From Rachycentron canadum (lineage: Eukaryota; Chordata; Actinopteri; Carangiformes; Rachycentridae), in assembly GCA_038496675.1 (NCBI GenBank), contig CM076653.1, positions 19,883,842 to 19,947,841 of the forward strand: DNA of 64,000 bases. The letters run 5' to 3'. Shown piece after piece: positions 48,368 to 60,466 of this stretch (position 1 is the stretch's first letter; the number at the start of each line of letters is the position of its first letter). The notes under the pieces were generated by a model. The model saw nothing but the letters and a program-made list of their open reading frames with translations. It made no database searches and was not told the origin of the DNA. The position numbers and the translations under genes are program-made.

Positions 48368-51300
48368 TTTTACCCACCGCAGCGTGTGAAGAGTATCCTG
48401 AACTTCAAAAAATTGGATGTTGTCTAACAAGCCACTTGCATCTGATGAGCCTAATTTAAACTATTATGTTCTTCTGGTTTCCTGATCCTATTATAAATAT
48501 TTGAAGGGAAGTATTTATCATTTAGATACTGTATATCAGCACAGATGGATTTCCTGTGCAAGCAAAGGTCAGTGATTTAGATGTATAAACATGTGAGTGG
48601 GAAACCCTCTGTGCCTTGACCTAAGAATCCTGGCAGTAATGACAAACACGGGATGTGGCAATATTAGTGTGGCATGGTTAGAGTCAGGTGTGCCAGGTGC
48701 TGGAGAAAAGAAAGACATGTCATGCTGCAACTAAGCCCCGGTGTGTTGCCTTGAGACTCCTCTTCTTCTTCCCCTTTCCTACCAGCTCTCTCCCCCACCA
48801 GCTTTGACGCAGCCTAAACAAGCATTGCGGTGCCATGGCTCGCCGCTGGTAACGCCAAGTGTTTATCGCACCGCGCAATGTGCAGGTGACAGTAATTATC
48901 AGCAGATGACAGTGGCAGTCCCCAGTGTGGACCAGATGGCGATACAAGGGTCAGACATGTACAGCTACGGGAGGGGGTGAGGGCTGCGAGGAGCAGGGTA
49001 GAAAAGACATAAAGGTCGAAGGAGGAGAAAGTAAAAGCACATTAGGGGACAAAGCGTGCGCCCCGTGTTGCAGGGTAAAACCATGAAATGGAAGCCTCAT
49101 TTTGAAGCTGTGACAAGTCAAAAGAAGGAGGGACTACAGGTGATGCTTGGACAGCGTGAAGCAGTTCACACTGCTCTGTAAGAGTTTGCTATTGTAAAAC
49201 TTCCTGTGGGTCCTGCACAACCTGTTGACGACATGTGCCCTGCATGCCACGTTAGCTCTCAAAGCCCATGCACACTGTGTAAACCCTGTTCCAAGGTTAA
49301 ATGCTTGCATATACAATCACACATGCAAATCACCGCAGCCACAGTCACGGCCACTCAGGCAGATATGTGATCAAAACCACACAAAGTGGCCTTAGCTGTT
49401 TGAAGTCAGTGGGGGTTTGTTAGGCAGTGTAAGGTACATTAACAGTTGCTGATATTATACTGAAGTCACAGATAACAGGATGTGGGTTTGATTCCCTTTC
49501 CTTTCCGTATGTTTATGTTTGCTCTTGGCTCTACATTTCCATAAATATCAAATTAAATGTTTAGTCTATGTTTGTTGGCCTTGTGACAAACTTACTGAGC
49601 TTACAGTGAGGCACTCAAACCGTCGCTGTAAGAGTTATACAGGTAAAGAACATTAAGGAGTTACTTTTGGAATAGTTTTATCATTTTACAAGACAAATTT
49701 TGAGTTTTTACTTACTGGTTTATTGCAACGAGAACACAATCATCTAATAATGGCACAGTGGTTTTACTGGTCACACCACTGCTCACGCTTTCGTTTCCTG
49801 TCAAATGATGAAGTTGCATTCTTCTATTCCATATATTGAACCTAGCAGTAAACACAATAAAGTTTAAGGAAACTGATAAAATAACAGTTCAAGTGAGTGT
49901 GAATGCCTGACACCACAACTGAATGTTGTTCAACGCCGCGCATGCAACTGTACACCAAATAAAAAAATGTGATACTGTGACTGTTCTTTCCGAGAGCTCA
50001 GGTGTCTTGTTAAATGCCACTCGAAAACCCACATTAGTTCATTTCCCTCTTGGTTAATTAACATCTGCTCCTGACCTTTCCAATGAAGAGGTGCAACTTT
50101 ATCTTGAAAGTCAAGGTTACGAAACTATGTATCAGAGCAGATTGATTACTGATCACTGGACTGAAGAAAGAGCAGCTCTGACTAACTGCTACAACTCCAC
50201 TGATCCGGCTGACGGTTGGTGGCATATAAGGAAACTAATGAGGAAAGATGCAAGATAACAAATAAAAGACTGCATATGTGTGCATTTAATTTAACGAGTG
50301 GAGTTGACATGGGTGAATGAAATATCTGGAAAACATCCTCTATGTTCTTTTTTTTTCAATAAAAACATAATTTCAACCACACTATGAATAAATTCTCTAG
50401 AAAAAAAAAAAAGATGGTGTACAAATATGTTGGGAACCTTTCAGGGGCCATATTCCTATAAAATAAGCCCAATAACATTTTTTACAAAATCAGCGCTTCA
50501 CACTTGCCAATTTCTGCAAGTACCACATTCGAAACCATTTCAGGCCACGGTATATAAGAGCAAAAATGGAGCCATCATGAAGGAACACTGGTTGTACCCT
50601 GGGGTGCTCTTGCTCCTGTAAAATGGACTTGTACTTCCCTGCCATTATCCAGCCATTATGATGCAGAAGAGCACTCATCAGTCTAATGAACACCGGTACA
50701 TCATTGGATTACATATCCACTAACACGCTGAACAATTAGTAACAGAAAATGTAAGTTGTGAACTTCTGATGTTGTTGTGGCCAGTCCACATGCAGTGACG
50801 GACACTCCAGACTATATGTGAGTCTTTACTGATTATAAAGACCAGTATAAAAAATATCTTAGTGACACATTATTATTGTATAGTGTCTCAGGGGTTACCT
50901 TATTGGGAGACTGAGACTTACAACTGTGTTATAAAGGTGTGGAGGAGGACGATGTGTGCGTTTACAGGGAGGGTCTGGTCCCATTATTCCAGCTTGCCAG
51001 TGTTCACACATTTTACCAAAGCAGTTAACCTCCGTCCACCCACACACACACACACACACACATACATCCCCAGTTAGCCTTCTTGTCATATCATCTAAAT
51101 AGTATACATATTCAGAATGAATCATCTAAGTGCCGAGAGTAGACTGATATAAACTATGAATAGCACCTTTAAAATGAGCTCACTGGATTCTACTCTAAAC
51201 AGTTTGTTGACACTTCCTGTTTTATTTTTTTGACTGGGTTGCTCATAATAGCAGCATTACATGATAGGATATGTTGCCCCACACAAAAAAAAAAAAAAGA

Positions 51301-54214
51301 AGAAGGTGCAATTAAGTCAATTCTAGTTGTAGTATGGAAAATGTAGGATTTTCTTTTAATCTGTCTTTCTGAAGGCCCTTTTCTCCAGCGCAATATAAAT
51401 TAATAAATCTAATAAAGGTGACAGGCAAGCATTTGGCTAATAACTCAGGGTCCAATTAACTTTTCCAGGTACTTTCAACCACATCTCACAATCTTCATCT
51501 GGTGCTGAGTTTTCACTTCAGATTTACTCCTTTATCACGTGACTCTTCTATTATTTTGTGGAGGCTCTAAACAACACGTTTCCAGCTGATGCATCACAGC
51601 TTTTTACCTCTCTGTGTGTCCTAGAATAGCCCTCCCCACCACACACTCAACGTGAGAATAAACAGTGATGTATGAAGCACGCCGCGTCTCCATCATCCCC
51701 ACAAGTTGCCTTTAAACCAGGACTCTGATCCCTATTCATTACGTCAAAGCGTGGAAGAGACGTTTCTATTACCACACCAGATGTCCAAATCAACCGTGTT
51801 GTTTCAGCGCTTACTGCGCCCAGCCTCCTCGGTCCCACCGTTTATTTACCTAGGGGAGCTCTGGCGGTCGGGGGGGGGAGTCCTGACTAATTGTGAGCAG
51901 CTGTAATATCACAGGGCCGTCATTAAGAGGGCAACGGCTTTGCACACGCATTCATAATCCGGCCTGAAATGGAATAGCAGCAACGTAAGCTGACCGCTAC
52001 TGAATTACCAAATTGTTAGTGTGGCCTAATTTTTACACTCTGTTTATGAAAGACTAGACCGCTCAACGTGATTAGCACCCACAACGGTGTGACATTTCTC
52101 CAGAGAGGTGGTCATGGGCAGGCGGGGGGGGGGCTCGCCTTCAGAGGGATGCTCAAGTGTGGAGTGTGGAGTGAAGAAGCACAGAATTCAAACTGTGTGT
52201 AGAGTGATTGCATTAGTCGTGATGGAGGCTTCAACAGGTGGCTTAAAGAAAAACTGAATTGTTTTATTAAGATTTTTATTTATTTATATTTGAAAATCAA
52301 GAAATCATATCCTTAATGTGAACCACATAATAATAAAAAGATGGAAAACAATAAAATAAAAACTGATTCGATCAGAAATTCAGCCTCAGTTGTAAAATTA
52401 AAATAAAGAGCTGGCACTGTCCCTTGTGCGAGGAGACTAGAATAACCTGGAAAAGCCCCACCTTGTTTCACTCTCTGGAATGCCAGCTGTTTATAGAACA
52501 AACCTGAAAATAGAATGATGAAACAAAGACAAATAATGTCACAATAACGTTCAATTCGTTTACTAATGCTGTTTACACGAGCATTGGCAGAGTGCTCGGG
52601 GTGCCCTTTTTGACATATCTCCTTGTTGACATTTGAATTTGTCAGTGCATGTCAGGACTCCAAAATGTTTTCATAATCTGGTTTTATTATAAGCAACACT
52701 GGCCAATGTTGAAAAATGAAGTCAAAAAAGACAACAACGCAGCCACCGCGGCCATCCGCCCGGCAGACCGGACCAGAGTGGACCACACACAGTGCTTTAG
52801 TAAAACTCTGCATAAAGAAGATATTAGAATACAAGCAAACTGCAAACAACCCCCCCCCCCCCTCCTAATGGCACTTTCTGTGCGTGTTTTGATTTTTCTA
52901 AACAACATCGGGATTGCAAATGCGTGATTGCAAACGCTTCTTTTGAATATGGGTTTTTGGTATTGTATGTAGACAAAAAAAAACAAACAAACTTTGGTTT
53001 GCAGAACTTCAGGAGATTCACATCCTGTATTCCAAAGAGTGTTTTTGCAAATGCAGTCTGTTTGTGTGTGAGAGGGTGGACGGAGAGACACTGAAGCGTA
53101 GACATAAAAGTTCAAATTTCATATTATAAATATTTAGAGTGACTCATTAAAAATATTTTGTAGCTGATTGAATTGGTCTACTCTGATGCTTTAGTTTTGA
53201 TTTCTTGAGAATTTCATATCTGCTGTTGTTTCCTTTCCGTATTTCCTATGCAGCCAAATAACCCCTGAGTCAGGTTCGTGTCGTGGAATCACCTCACACG
53301 GTCACACTTAAGATAGCTGCTTCTTTTCTATTTATGCTGACGGTTTATGCGGCCAGACATACAGGGCTATTTCAAGAGGGCCCTTCTCCATTTTCATGAG
53401 AGAGCATATGCAGATTATCATCTCTATCAGCGTCCTGATCTCAAAATCAGCCCCCCTCATTACCGGGGCTTAGTGAGAAGACACAGCATCAATATTAGAT
53501 GACAATGATGGGAAGCGGTAGAGGGCCACTCATAAGCTTGTAGGCCCCCACCCCCCCACGGCACATTGTTCACAACATGGGCCTTGAGATCCGTGCAACC
53601 TGAGAGGATATGAATCATGACACATCACCTGTACATTCACGGCACTACAAGAACCACAGATGAATATTTTAATCACCCACAGCATTTTATAACACTGACC
53701 TGTCTGCTCTGTTCCTCTTAACACAACAGCCCCATTATTAGTAGCTCATTATTTTTGCAGCCCTGGCTCCAAATACCACAATGAGGAATCATTTTTATTG
53801 AATCTATCTGCTCTCTGCCTTCTACCATTACAACCTACCACTGGAAGTTGTGTGTTTATGGTAGGCTACTTTGCTTTGTTTAAGCACTGAAAAAGTCAAG
53901 AATGATGAATTGATCCATGAGACGGGATGTGTGACTCAGAATTTTAGTAGCCTAAATCTAACAGCATAAGGGGACAAAGGGACACAGGGCCCAAACCCCA
54001 GGTCAAACAAATCCTGTACTATTAATGGGCATTAACATTATGTCTCTGTGCTGTAAGGATGTCACACCTCCTGAAATTGACAGCAAACAACGACATTTCA
54101 TCCAAAATGCAAAAGTTGTATTGTAACACAATTTATTTGAGATAAGTTTTTTTTTTTTTATTTTTATTTTTGTTGTTTGGAATATATCCCTGTTAGAAAG
54201 ACTAAAACTAGTCA
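47561..54214. other. Intergenic region, no gene seen
   Basis: It holds a T-rich low-complexity tract (48318-48371), an AAAT-type tract (47801-47832), a CA run (51040-51062), and G- or C-runs at 51869-51879, 52122-52132 and 52850-52861. Stretches at 51.7-52.0 and 53.3-53.5 kb are repeat-poor and balanced in composition. No gene was recognised. Confidence 0.65.
48318..48371. repeat. T-rich low-complexity tract
   Basis: About 54 bases of T interrupted only by occasional C. Confidence 0.95.
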
Positions 54215-54314
54215 TCATCCATCCATCGGCAATGTATATCCATCTATTATCTGTGCAGGGTCATGAGGGGTGGACCCAAAACCTCAGCTGATGATGGGCG
54301 AAGGCGGGCTACAA
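54215..54314 (+). repeat. Fragment of a common teleost interspersed repeat
   Basis: The segment starts with CATCCATCCATC and continues with GTGCAGGGTCATGAGGGGTG, then CTCAGCTGATGATGGGCGAA and GGCGGGCTACA. This order (CCATCCATC; CAGGGTCA.GGGGTGG; CAGCTGA..TGGGCGA; GGCGGG.TACA) is a widespread dispersed repeat in teleosts. The copy is diverged and ends before the usual CCTGGACAGGTCGCC block. Confidence 0.65.
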
Positions 54315-56508
54315 CCATCATGGCAGATAAAAAGAAATGAGAAGAAATCAAATGTATTATTAAGCATTATTGCAATTAATCCTAAGCATGGACATCGGCG
54401 TGCATCGTACGTTTTAAATCAATCCATGAAATACTTTACACCTATCAATTGAGTGGCACAGCAAGACTTCTTGTTGAAAAGACGTTTCAGTCCGGAGCAA
54501 AGTGACAGTTGTAGAGCCAACCTCCAGCATGGCTAAAAAAGAAGATATTGCTATGTCGCCCACACTTGATTGACACTGTGGAAACGCCACAGCGATGAGC
54601 CTGAGAGCTAATGGCTCATGTGGCACTGATGTTCTGTCAGATGTGCCTGTGTCGCAGTAATGAAGGAAAACTAGCATAGTCTCATCTTTTATCTGAGTTT
54701 TTATATATTTTGTCAGCTACAGAGACAACAAACAGACAGGAGAGTACAATAGGTAATTACAAATTAATAGTTTTAACAGCTATTATGGTTGTTCATGAGC
54801 TGGAGGTCATGAACACTTTTCACCACAGTTGCAGTTTACAATATATTAAGTGTTCAGCGCAAGGAATGATCTTCAGCATGACTTTGGCATTAATTTGTCC
54901 CCCTGCTCTCTCTACTTTCATCGGAGTAGTTATGCTTCTGTCTGTGTTCTCAGAATGCAACTACAAAGTGCTTCTGCTGGGATCTCCAGAGGCAGATCAA
55001 GGTCAGGCCAGGAGTTGCACGGGCAGTGGGACAGTAGCGTGTGTGCGCGTTTCTGTGTGTGTGTGTGTTGGGGCTGGGGGAGGTAGACGGTGAGAGGGAC
55101 ACCTCAGGACCCTGACGGCTCCGGTTGCCTGAGCCATGACCACCAGGGTGGAGGAGGCTAGCCACAGATCGATCGACGTGGAGCTGGATCCCTGCGATAG
55201 TGGGGGGGTGATTGGATGCAGCGCGCTGGGACTGAATGACATAAGCCCAGACGTCTAAGTGTCCCATTAGCAAGACAGCCGCCCATGTCCTGGTGCTCTC
55301 CTCTCCCCACTTCGCCGTGATGCTGGCATCATTGAAAATGGCTCAGGTGTTCCCCTCAATTGCATGAGGACGACTGCAACACAGAGGGCAGCAGCTGACA
55401 CTGGGGCAGAGATAACCCTCTGCATGTGGCACTTGTGATCCTCCATATGTAACCAAAGCAATTATATCTTTGTGACCGTCATAAATCATTTGAGGAAGCT
55501 GCAAACCACAGTGCATGTGTGTACGTGTGTGTGTTTACATACATGTGCATCTTCGCATTTGTGCGCTTGCATATGTTTACAGCTAAATGGAACAGGGGGC
55601 ACCCAGGCATTCGCATTCAACTCACAAGACGACACGCTGCGGTCAGAACGTTGCCAGCGATTCCTAAACACATAAGAAATGATGACAAAACAAGGAGGCC
55701 ACACACGGAGAGGCTGCTGTGACACACTGCCTGCTGGGCCCAAACACACAGGCAGAGCCAAGCTTAACTAGGCTCTGGTGAGGGAAGGAACCACATGTTT
55801 TATTACTCTCCCACCCTCTGAAGATAAGCATATTTACATGTCCTCAAAATTAGCTCCGTGGCTGGGATGTCCTGCCTGCAGTGTCCGTCAAACTCTTCGG
55901 CATCCCGATTATAACATCGTCACCAATGTTGCGTTAAGCAGAGCATTCGTAACTATTAATATGGTCTGTCAAAAACACGACATGATCTTTATGAAAACTC
56001 AAAACACTTCTAAGATCTTGTCTGTTGGTTTTGATATACTTTAATTTATGTTAAAAGCTACTTGGTCCCAGGGTCATCCTTCTTGAAGATGCCAATATGC
56101 TGAGTTCCAACCATTTTTAAAAGAGCTATTCATAATTTTGCAACGTTGGCATTACCAGCTGTCGACTTGCCACTCCAGAAGAAATGTTCTGACTTCAGCA
56201 TCACACTTCATTCCTTTACTCACCAAGGCCTATCTCCAGTGGTTGAAAACCAATCCCATCTCTGTCATGCATTTTCTACTGCTGAAGTTAGTATGCTAAG
56301 CAGCTAGCACGGGCCTGTCACTTTGAGCATAATGCATTCAGAGGGCCTATTATAACTAAGAAACCCTGTTCAGTGAAAGAGAAAACTTATAAAGACCGTG
56401 AAAAAGCAATACGATAAACTTACGACAAACTGTCTTTAAGGTATTCTTCATAGCTTTTGCTTTCAGTTTATCTGTTTTAGATCTGCTCATCTAAAAGTTT
56501 AACATGGC
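54315..56508. other. Intergenic region, no gene seen
   Basis: A short TG-rich tract lies near 55032-55069. Open frames here are short, overlap on both strands and resemble nothing known. Confidence 0.6.
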
Positions 56509-56600
56509 TGCATTCACCTGTTGGGGAGGACAGGAATATATATATGTATATATATATATATACATATATATATTCCTGTCCTCCCCAACAGGTGAATGCA
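56509..56600. repeat. Exact 92 bp palindrome centred on a TA tract
   Basis: The left arm starts TGCATTCACCTGTTGGGGAG and the right arm ends with its exact reverse complement CTCCCCAACAGGTGAATGCA. The centre is a TATATA/TGTATA tract and the symmetry axis is at about 56554.5. The next base is the ambiguous N at 56601. Confidence 0.95.
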
Positions 56601-56601
56601 N

Positions 56602-57371
56602 TCATTGACATTCTCACGTTGCAAGGTTAGGGTGGTATCTTTTTTGATCTTACCAGTCACTGCATGAATCACCAGGACCATATTGTGTAAACGTGAAGGA
56701 GAAGGGGAATGTTACTAACAAGAAGAAAGACTGATCAAGATTGAGCCCAAATAAAACTGACCCAATAGAACTTCTATCTATAATTATTATTGTTATCTTT
56801 TGGTAATTGAAGTTAGATAATAAAAAGCAAAAAGAACAGGTTTTTGTTATTTTCAATTATGGATTTATGGTGGCACCTTGAGCATATACACACGCACACG
56901 CATATGTATGTATCTGTGTGTGTGTGTGTGTGTGTGTGCGTATATATATGTATATATGTATATGTATATATATATATGTATATATATATATATACATATA
57001 TATATATACATATACATATATACATATATATACGCACACACACACACACACACACACAGATACATACATATGCGTGTGCGTGTGTATATGCTCAAGGTGC
57101 CACCATAAATCCATAATTGAAAATAACAAAAACCTGTTCTTTTTGCTTTTTATTATCTAACTTCAATTACCAAAAGATAACAATAATAATTATAGATAGA
57201 AGTTCTATTGGGTCAGTTTTATTTGGGCTCAATCTTGATCAGTCTTTCTTCTTGTTAGTAACATTCCCCTTCTCCTTCACGTTTACACAATATGGTCCTG
57301 GTGATTCATGCAGTGACTGGTAAGATCAAAAAAGATACCACCCTAACCTTGCAACGTGAGAATGTCAATGA
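56602..57371. repeat. Exact 770 bp palindrome (two 385 bp inverted arms, no spacer)
   Basis: Reading inward from TCATTGACATTCTCACG at 56602 and reverse-complementing from 57371 gives the same sequence through the centre (axis 56986.5), with no mismatch found by eye. Each arm has about 280 bp of ordinary unique sequence, then a CA/TG microsatellite, then a TA/TG tract at the axis. Open frames found on both strands here are identical mirror copies and are not genes. The flanking N and the microsatellite axis suggest an assembly fold-back. Confidence 0.95.
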
Positions 57372-58129
57372 AAAATAACGTATTCATGCAGCCATGCATG
57401 TATTTAATTCCTTTTGCTAACAGAGATGTGAGTTACAAAATGACGGAGTGGAGAGTGAATCAGTACAGGAAATGCTCTCTTGCTAAGCCTTGCGTGTGGC
57501 CAAGAGAGACGGCCATAAACAAAGCTCCTCTTTGTGACTCCTCTTCACTCTCTAGTGCTTTCTCTCTCTCTCCCTGTATTTCTTTCTCTCTTGCTCTCTC
57601 AACTAATACCCAACTGGTGGTCTGATGCTAAGAAGTCACTCACTTATCTTAACAGGCTGACCAAACAAAGTACACTCTTGCAATAAAATCGCTATTAACT
57701 TATTTCTAAAAATCACTTTAGTGGTGTCTGTGTCACACTGAAGGAGAATTGCATGCCTGGACAGAAATGTGGATCATCTGAGGAAACAAAGTGAAAATAA
57801 ATAGTCTGCATCTGAATTATGTAAATAATAAATATGCCACAGAGCATGAACTCCAAACCCCTGAGCAACTGCAAACACCAAAATAGTCTCACAGAGCTCT
57901 GATCTTGGGAGCAGATGTTCAGGAAGTTACTCTTTTTGTCTTCTGGAGGTCCACAGATGACTATGAAGATGAATATGTTTTGGAAGGCCGCCATGCATAC
58001 AGTCAGCTTGTGCTTACTGTATCAAAGGACATTTTTCCTAAGGTAAAATGAGCTACGTGTTTGTGAGAAGCACTTAAATCTACTTTATACACTGCATGAT
58101 CTATATCATCATTAGTTTATTATGTTCTC
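57372..58129. other. Intergenic region, no gene seen
   Basis: Unique sequence with a CT-rich stretch near 57553-57600. No coding or repeat family was recognised. Confidence 0.6.
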
Positions 58130-58262
58130 TGCAAAGTAATGATAGACTAAAGCTGTCAGCTGTCAGACAAATGTAGAGGAATGAAAGTTTAATGTAGTGG
58201 AGTAGAAGCTAGTAGTATAAAATGGAAGTACTCAAGTAAAGTGGAATTACCTCATTGCTGTA
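58130..58262. repeat. Dispersed fish repeat fragment (AATGTAGTGGAGTAGAAG family)
   Basis: Successive blocks TAAAGCTGTCAG, CAGACAAATGTAGAGGAATG, AATGTAGTGGAGTAGAAG and TATAAAATGGAAGTACTCAA then AGTAAAG follow the order of a very common percomorph repeat. Its other end (TTAAGTACAGTA...CCACCACT) is missing here but appears separately at 60407. Confidence 0.7.
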
Positions 58263-59173
58263 TTTAGATAAACGAACACAGTCAGATTCCCACTGACAGT
58301 TTAAATCAGCTTTTTTTGTCATATAAAAATGCACAAAAGTGAATGTGCAGTTATTTAATGATCATCAATTTGAAGAATTAAGTTGGAAATGCACAAAAAT
58401 TATTATGGCACAACATTTGTTTTAATTGGATTTTTCTCATCATTACCATTTATTTATCGCATTATAACACATGCAAAAAGAGAGGAAAAGAAGCTATGGC
58501 GTGTGTGTTGGGTTCGTGTCAATGCTCCATAAAATCAAACACAGGACAAAGAAAGCAACAGGCTAGGAGACAAAGAGACAACATTGCCTTGATCCTTTTC
58601 TCACAGCGCTGGCCTAATGCAGTCCCTCTCTCACTCACTGTAATTGCAATGCAATGATGTCAGCATGACAGGTGAGACTGAATGCGAGACAGCGTTGAAT
58701 AAGCTGCCGCCACAGTATCAAGAGCACAAAAACGTATCTGAGACACTCTATGGGGTGTCAATTTAATCATGCTTAAACCAGGTATCACCTTCCTCCATGA
58801 TTCTACCATTGACAAAGAATCCTGCATACTGCGTTGCACTGAGCGGAGCTACGGCCTCCTGCTTGATAAGGTATCTATGACTCACTGACACACACAACAC
58901 AAACACACACAACGCTTCCCAGCAATGCAATGGACAATCTGCAATATGGAGGATGTGGGCAACCTCTAAATCAGCCCAACCCAGGGTAAAAATTCATGTT
59001 GAAAGCCGCAGCTTTCTTTTTTTTTTTTTTTTTTTTTGTGATAAAACATTCAAAGGATCCATGGCGAAGTATAAAGTAACTCATATGACTCACTTGCAGT
59101 GTCCAATGTGCTTTGTGCTCCACCTGCACTGCTTATTAAGTCAAACTGAGTCATAGCTACAACACCCCCACCT

Positions 59174-59218
<45 letters not shown>

Positions 59219-60406
59219 CACCCTTCCACCCATCACTGGCCCCCAGCCCTCATACACAGTCTGCGGGCAAACAAGAAATAATTCATACGGCTTCCCACAC
59301 AGGAGTGGGTGTCCTGTATCGGCCTGTCCGCTCCGCTGCCTGTCTGTTATCACCTGCAATTGAGGTAATCCATGGCACTATTATACTGCAGCTTATTGTA
59401 CAGGAGAATATAGCCGCTGCACCTCTACCTCATCAACCCCCACCTTCTCCGTTGCAGCCAAATCATACCTCCAGAAAGCTGACACCCACTAACTACGCTA
59501 ACTAACACATTGGACATTTGCACATATACTGTATAGTTAACTACACATTCTATCTATATATAGTGTATGTACAGTACAGTGGTAAACTGTTTGTGTTTCA
59601 GAGCTTTTAATAAGAATAATGTCATCTTTTAGAGAACTTCTTCACTTATGTATTTCCAGGAAGTTGAACATGTAATAATTCATTCATTTTATATTATCAT
59701 ATTTGTTGTACAGAATATTTTTCAGAATGGATTTAAGAGGCTGCCAATCGATCATGGGGATCACTGGAATTAAGAATATGCACCTATGCCAGGAAACAGA
59801 TGTTTGGGTGGATGCTAGCTGAGCTACTCACTATTTTCATATTGTCGCAATAAATGCAAATATCAAACCATCGATGTCAAACATGCTTATGAAAAAAACA
59901 ATGGGTTAGGTTTCTAAAGCAAAATTTAATGGCGGCAACAAACAAGTTAAAATAGAAATACTTACTGGTAAAAGTGATGCACAGCGTAAATTGTGCAAAA
60001 TTATTATCACCAAAATCAACTTTACGTATCATACTAGTGGGCATCTGTTTGTCTTGTACATTATTACTACTACATTATTTGCTGATTTATCTTTAATGTG
60101 TGACCATTGTGTAATGGAAAAACAGAAACCTGAAAATGAGGTGAGTCCTAACTTTGCAGAATAACATATCACTCCTCAAAATGTGCTCTACCAAGTGGTT
60201 AAGAAGACCGTTAAAAGTTGATCTTGTTACTTTATGTACTGATGTGTATTTACTTGACAGCAATATATCACACGCTACAAACTGCTCATGTTTAAGAAAA
60301 AGAAACTCTTTATCTGAAAAATATCACCGGCTGTGACGTAAAAAGCACACCTGTTTCTGAGATGTTTAGTCGTAAGCAGAAAATGTCTATACAAAGATAT
60401 ATACTT
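58263..60406. other. Intergenic region, no gene seen
   Basis: It holds a T-run (59019-59037) and a CA microsatellite (59176-59217). No gene was recognised. Confidence 0.6.
59176..59217. repeat. (CA)n microsatellite
   Basis: About 42 bases of uninterrupted CA. Confidence 0.97.
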
Positions 60407-60466
60407 CAGAATTGCACTTAAGTACAGTAAAGGGTAAATATACTGAGCTACTTGCCACCACTAGAC
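60407..60466. repeat. Second fragment of the AATGTAGTGGAGTAGAAG repeat family (opposite end)
   Basis: The blocks CAGAATTGCACTTAAGTACA, AAATATACTGAGCTACTTG and CCACCACTAG correspond to the terminal part of the family seen at 58130-58262, in the same orientation. The two pieces are 2.1 kb apart, so either one element was split by an insertion or they are independent copies. Confidence 0.65.

Noticed and set aside
50490..50693. Minus-strand frame with weak resemblance to the Tc1 transposase middle region (IMAGKYKSIL)
   Set aside because: The expected DNDPKH and PDLNPIE motifs and inverted repeats are missing nearby, so the likeness is probably chance.
56844..57129. Open frames of 76-90 codons on both strands around 57.0 kb
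   Set aside because: They are identical mirror copies created by the palindrome and translate microsatellite DNA into His-Thr, Tyr-Ile and Val-Cys repeats.
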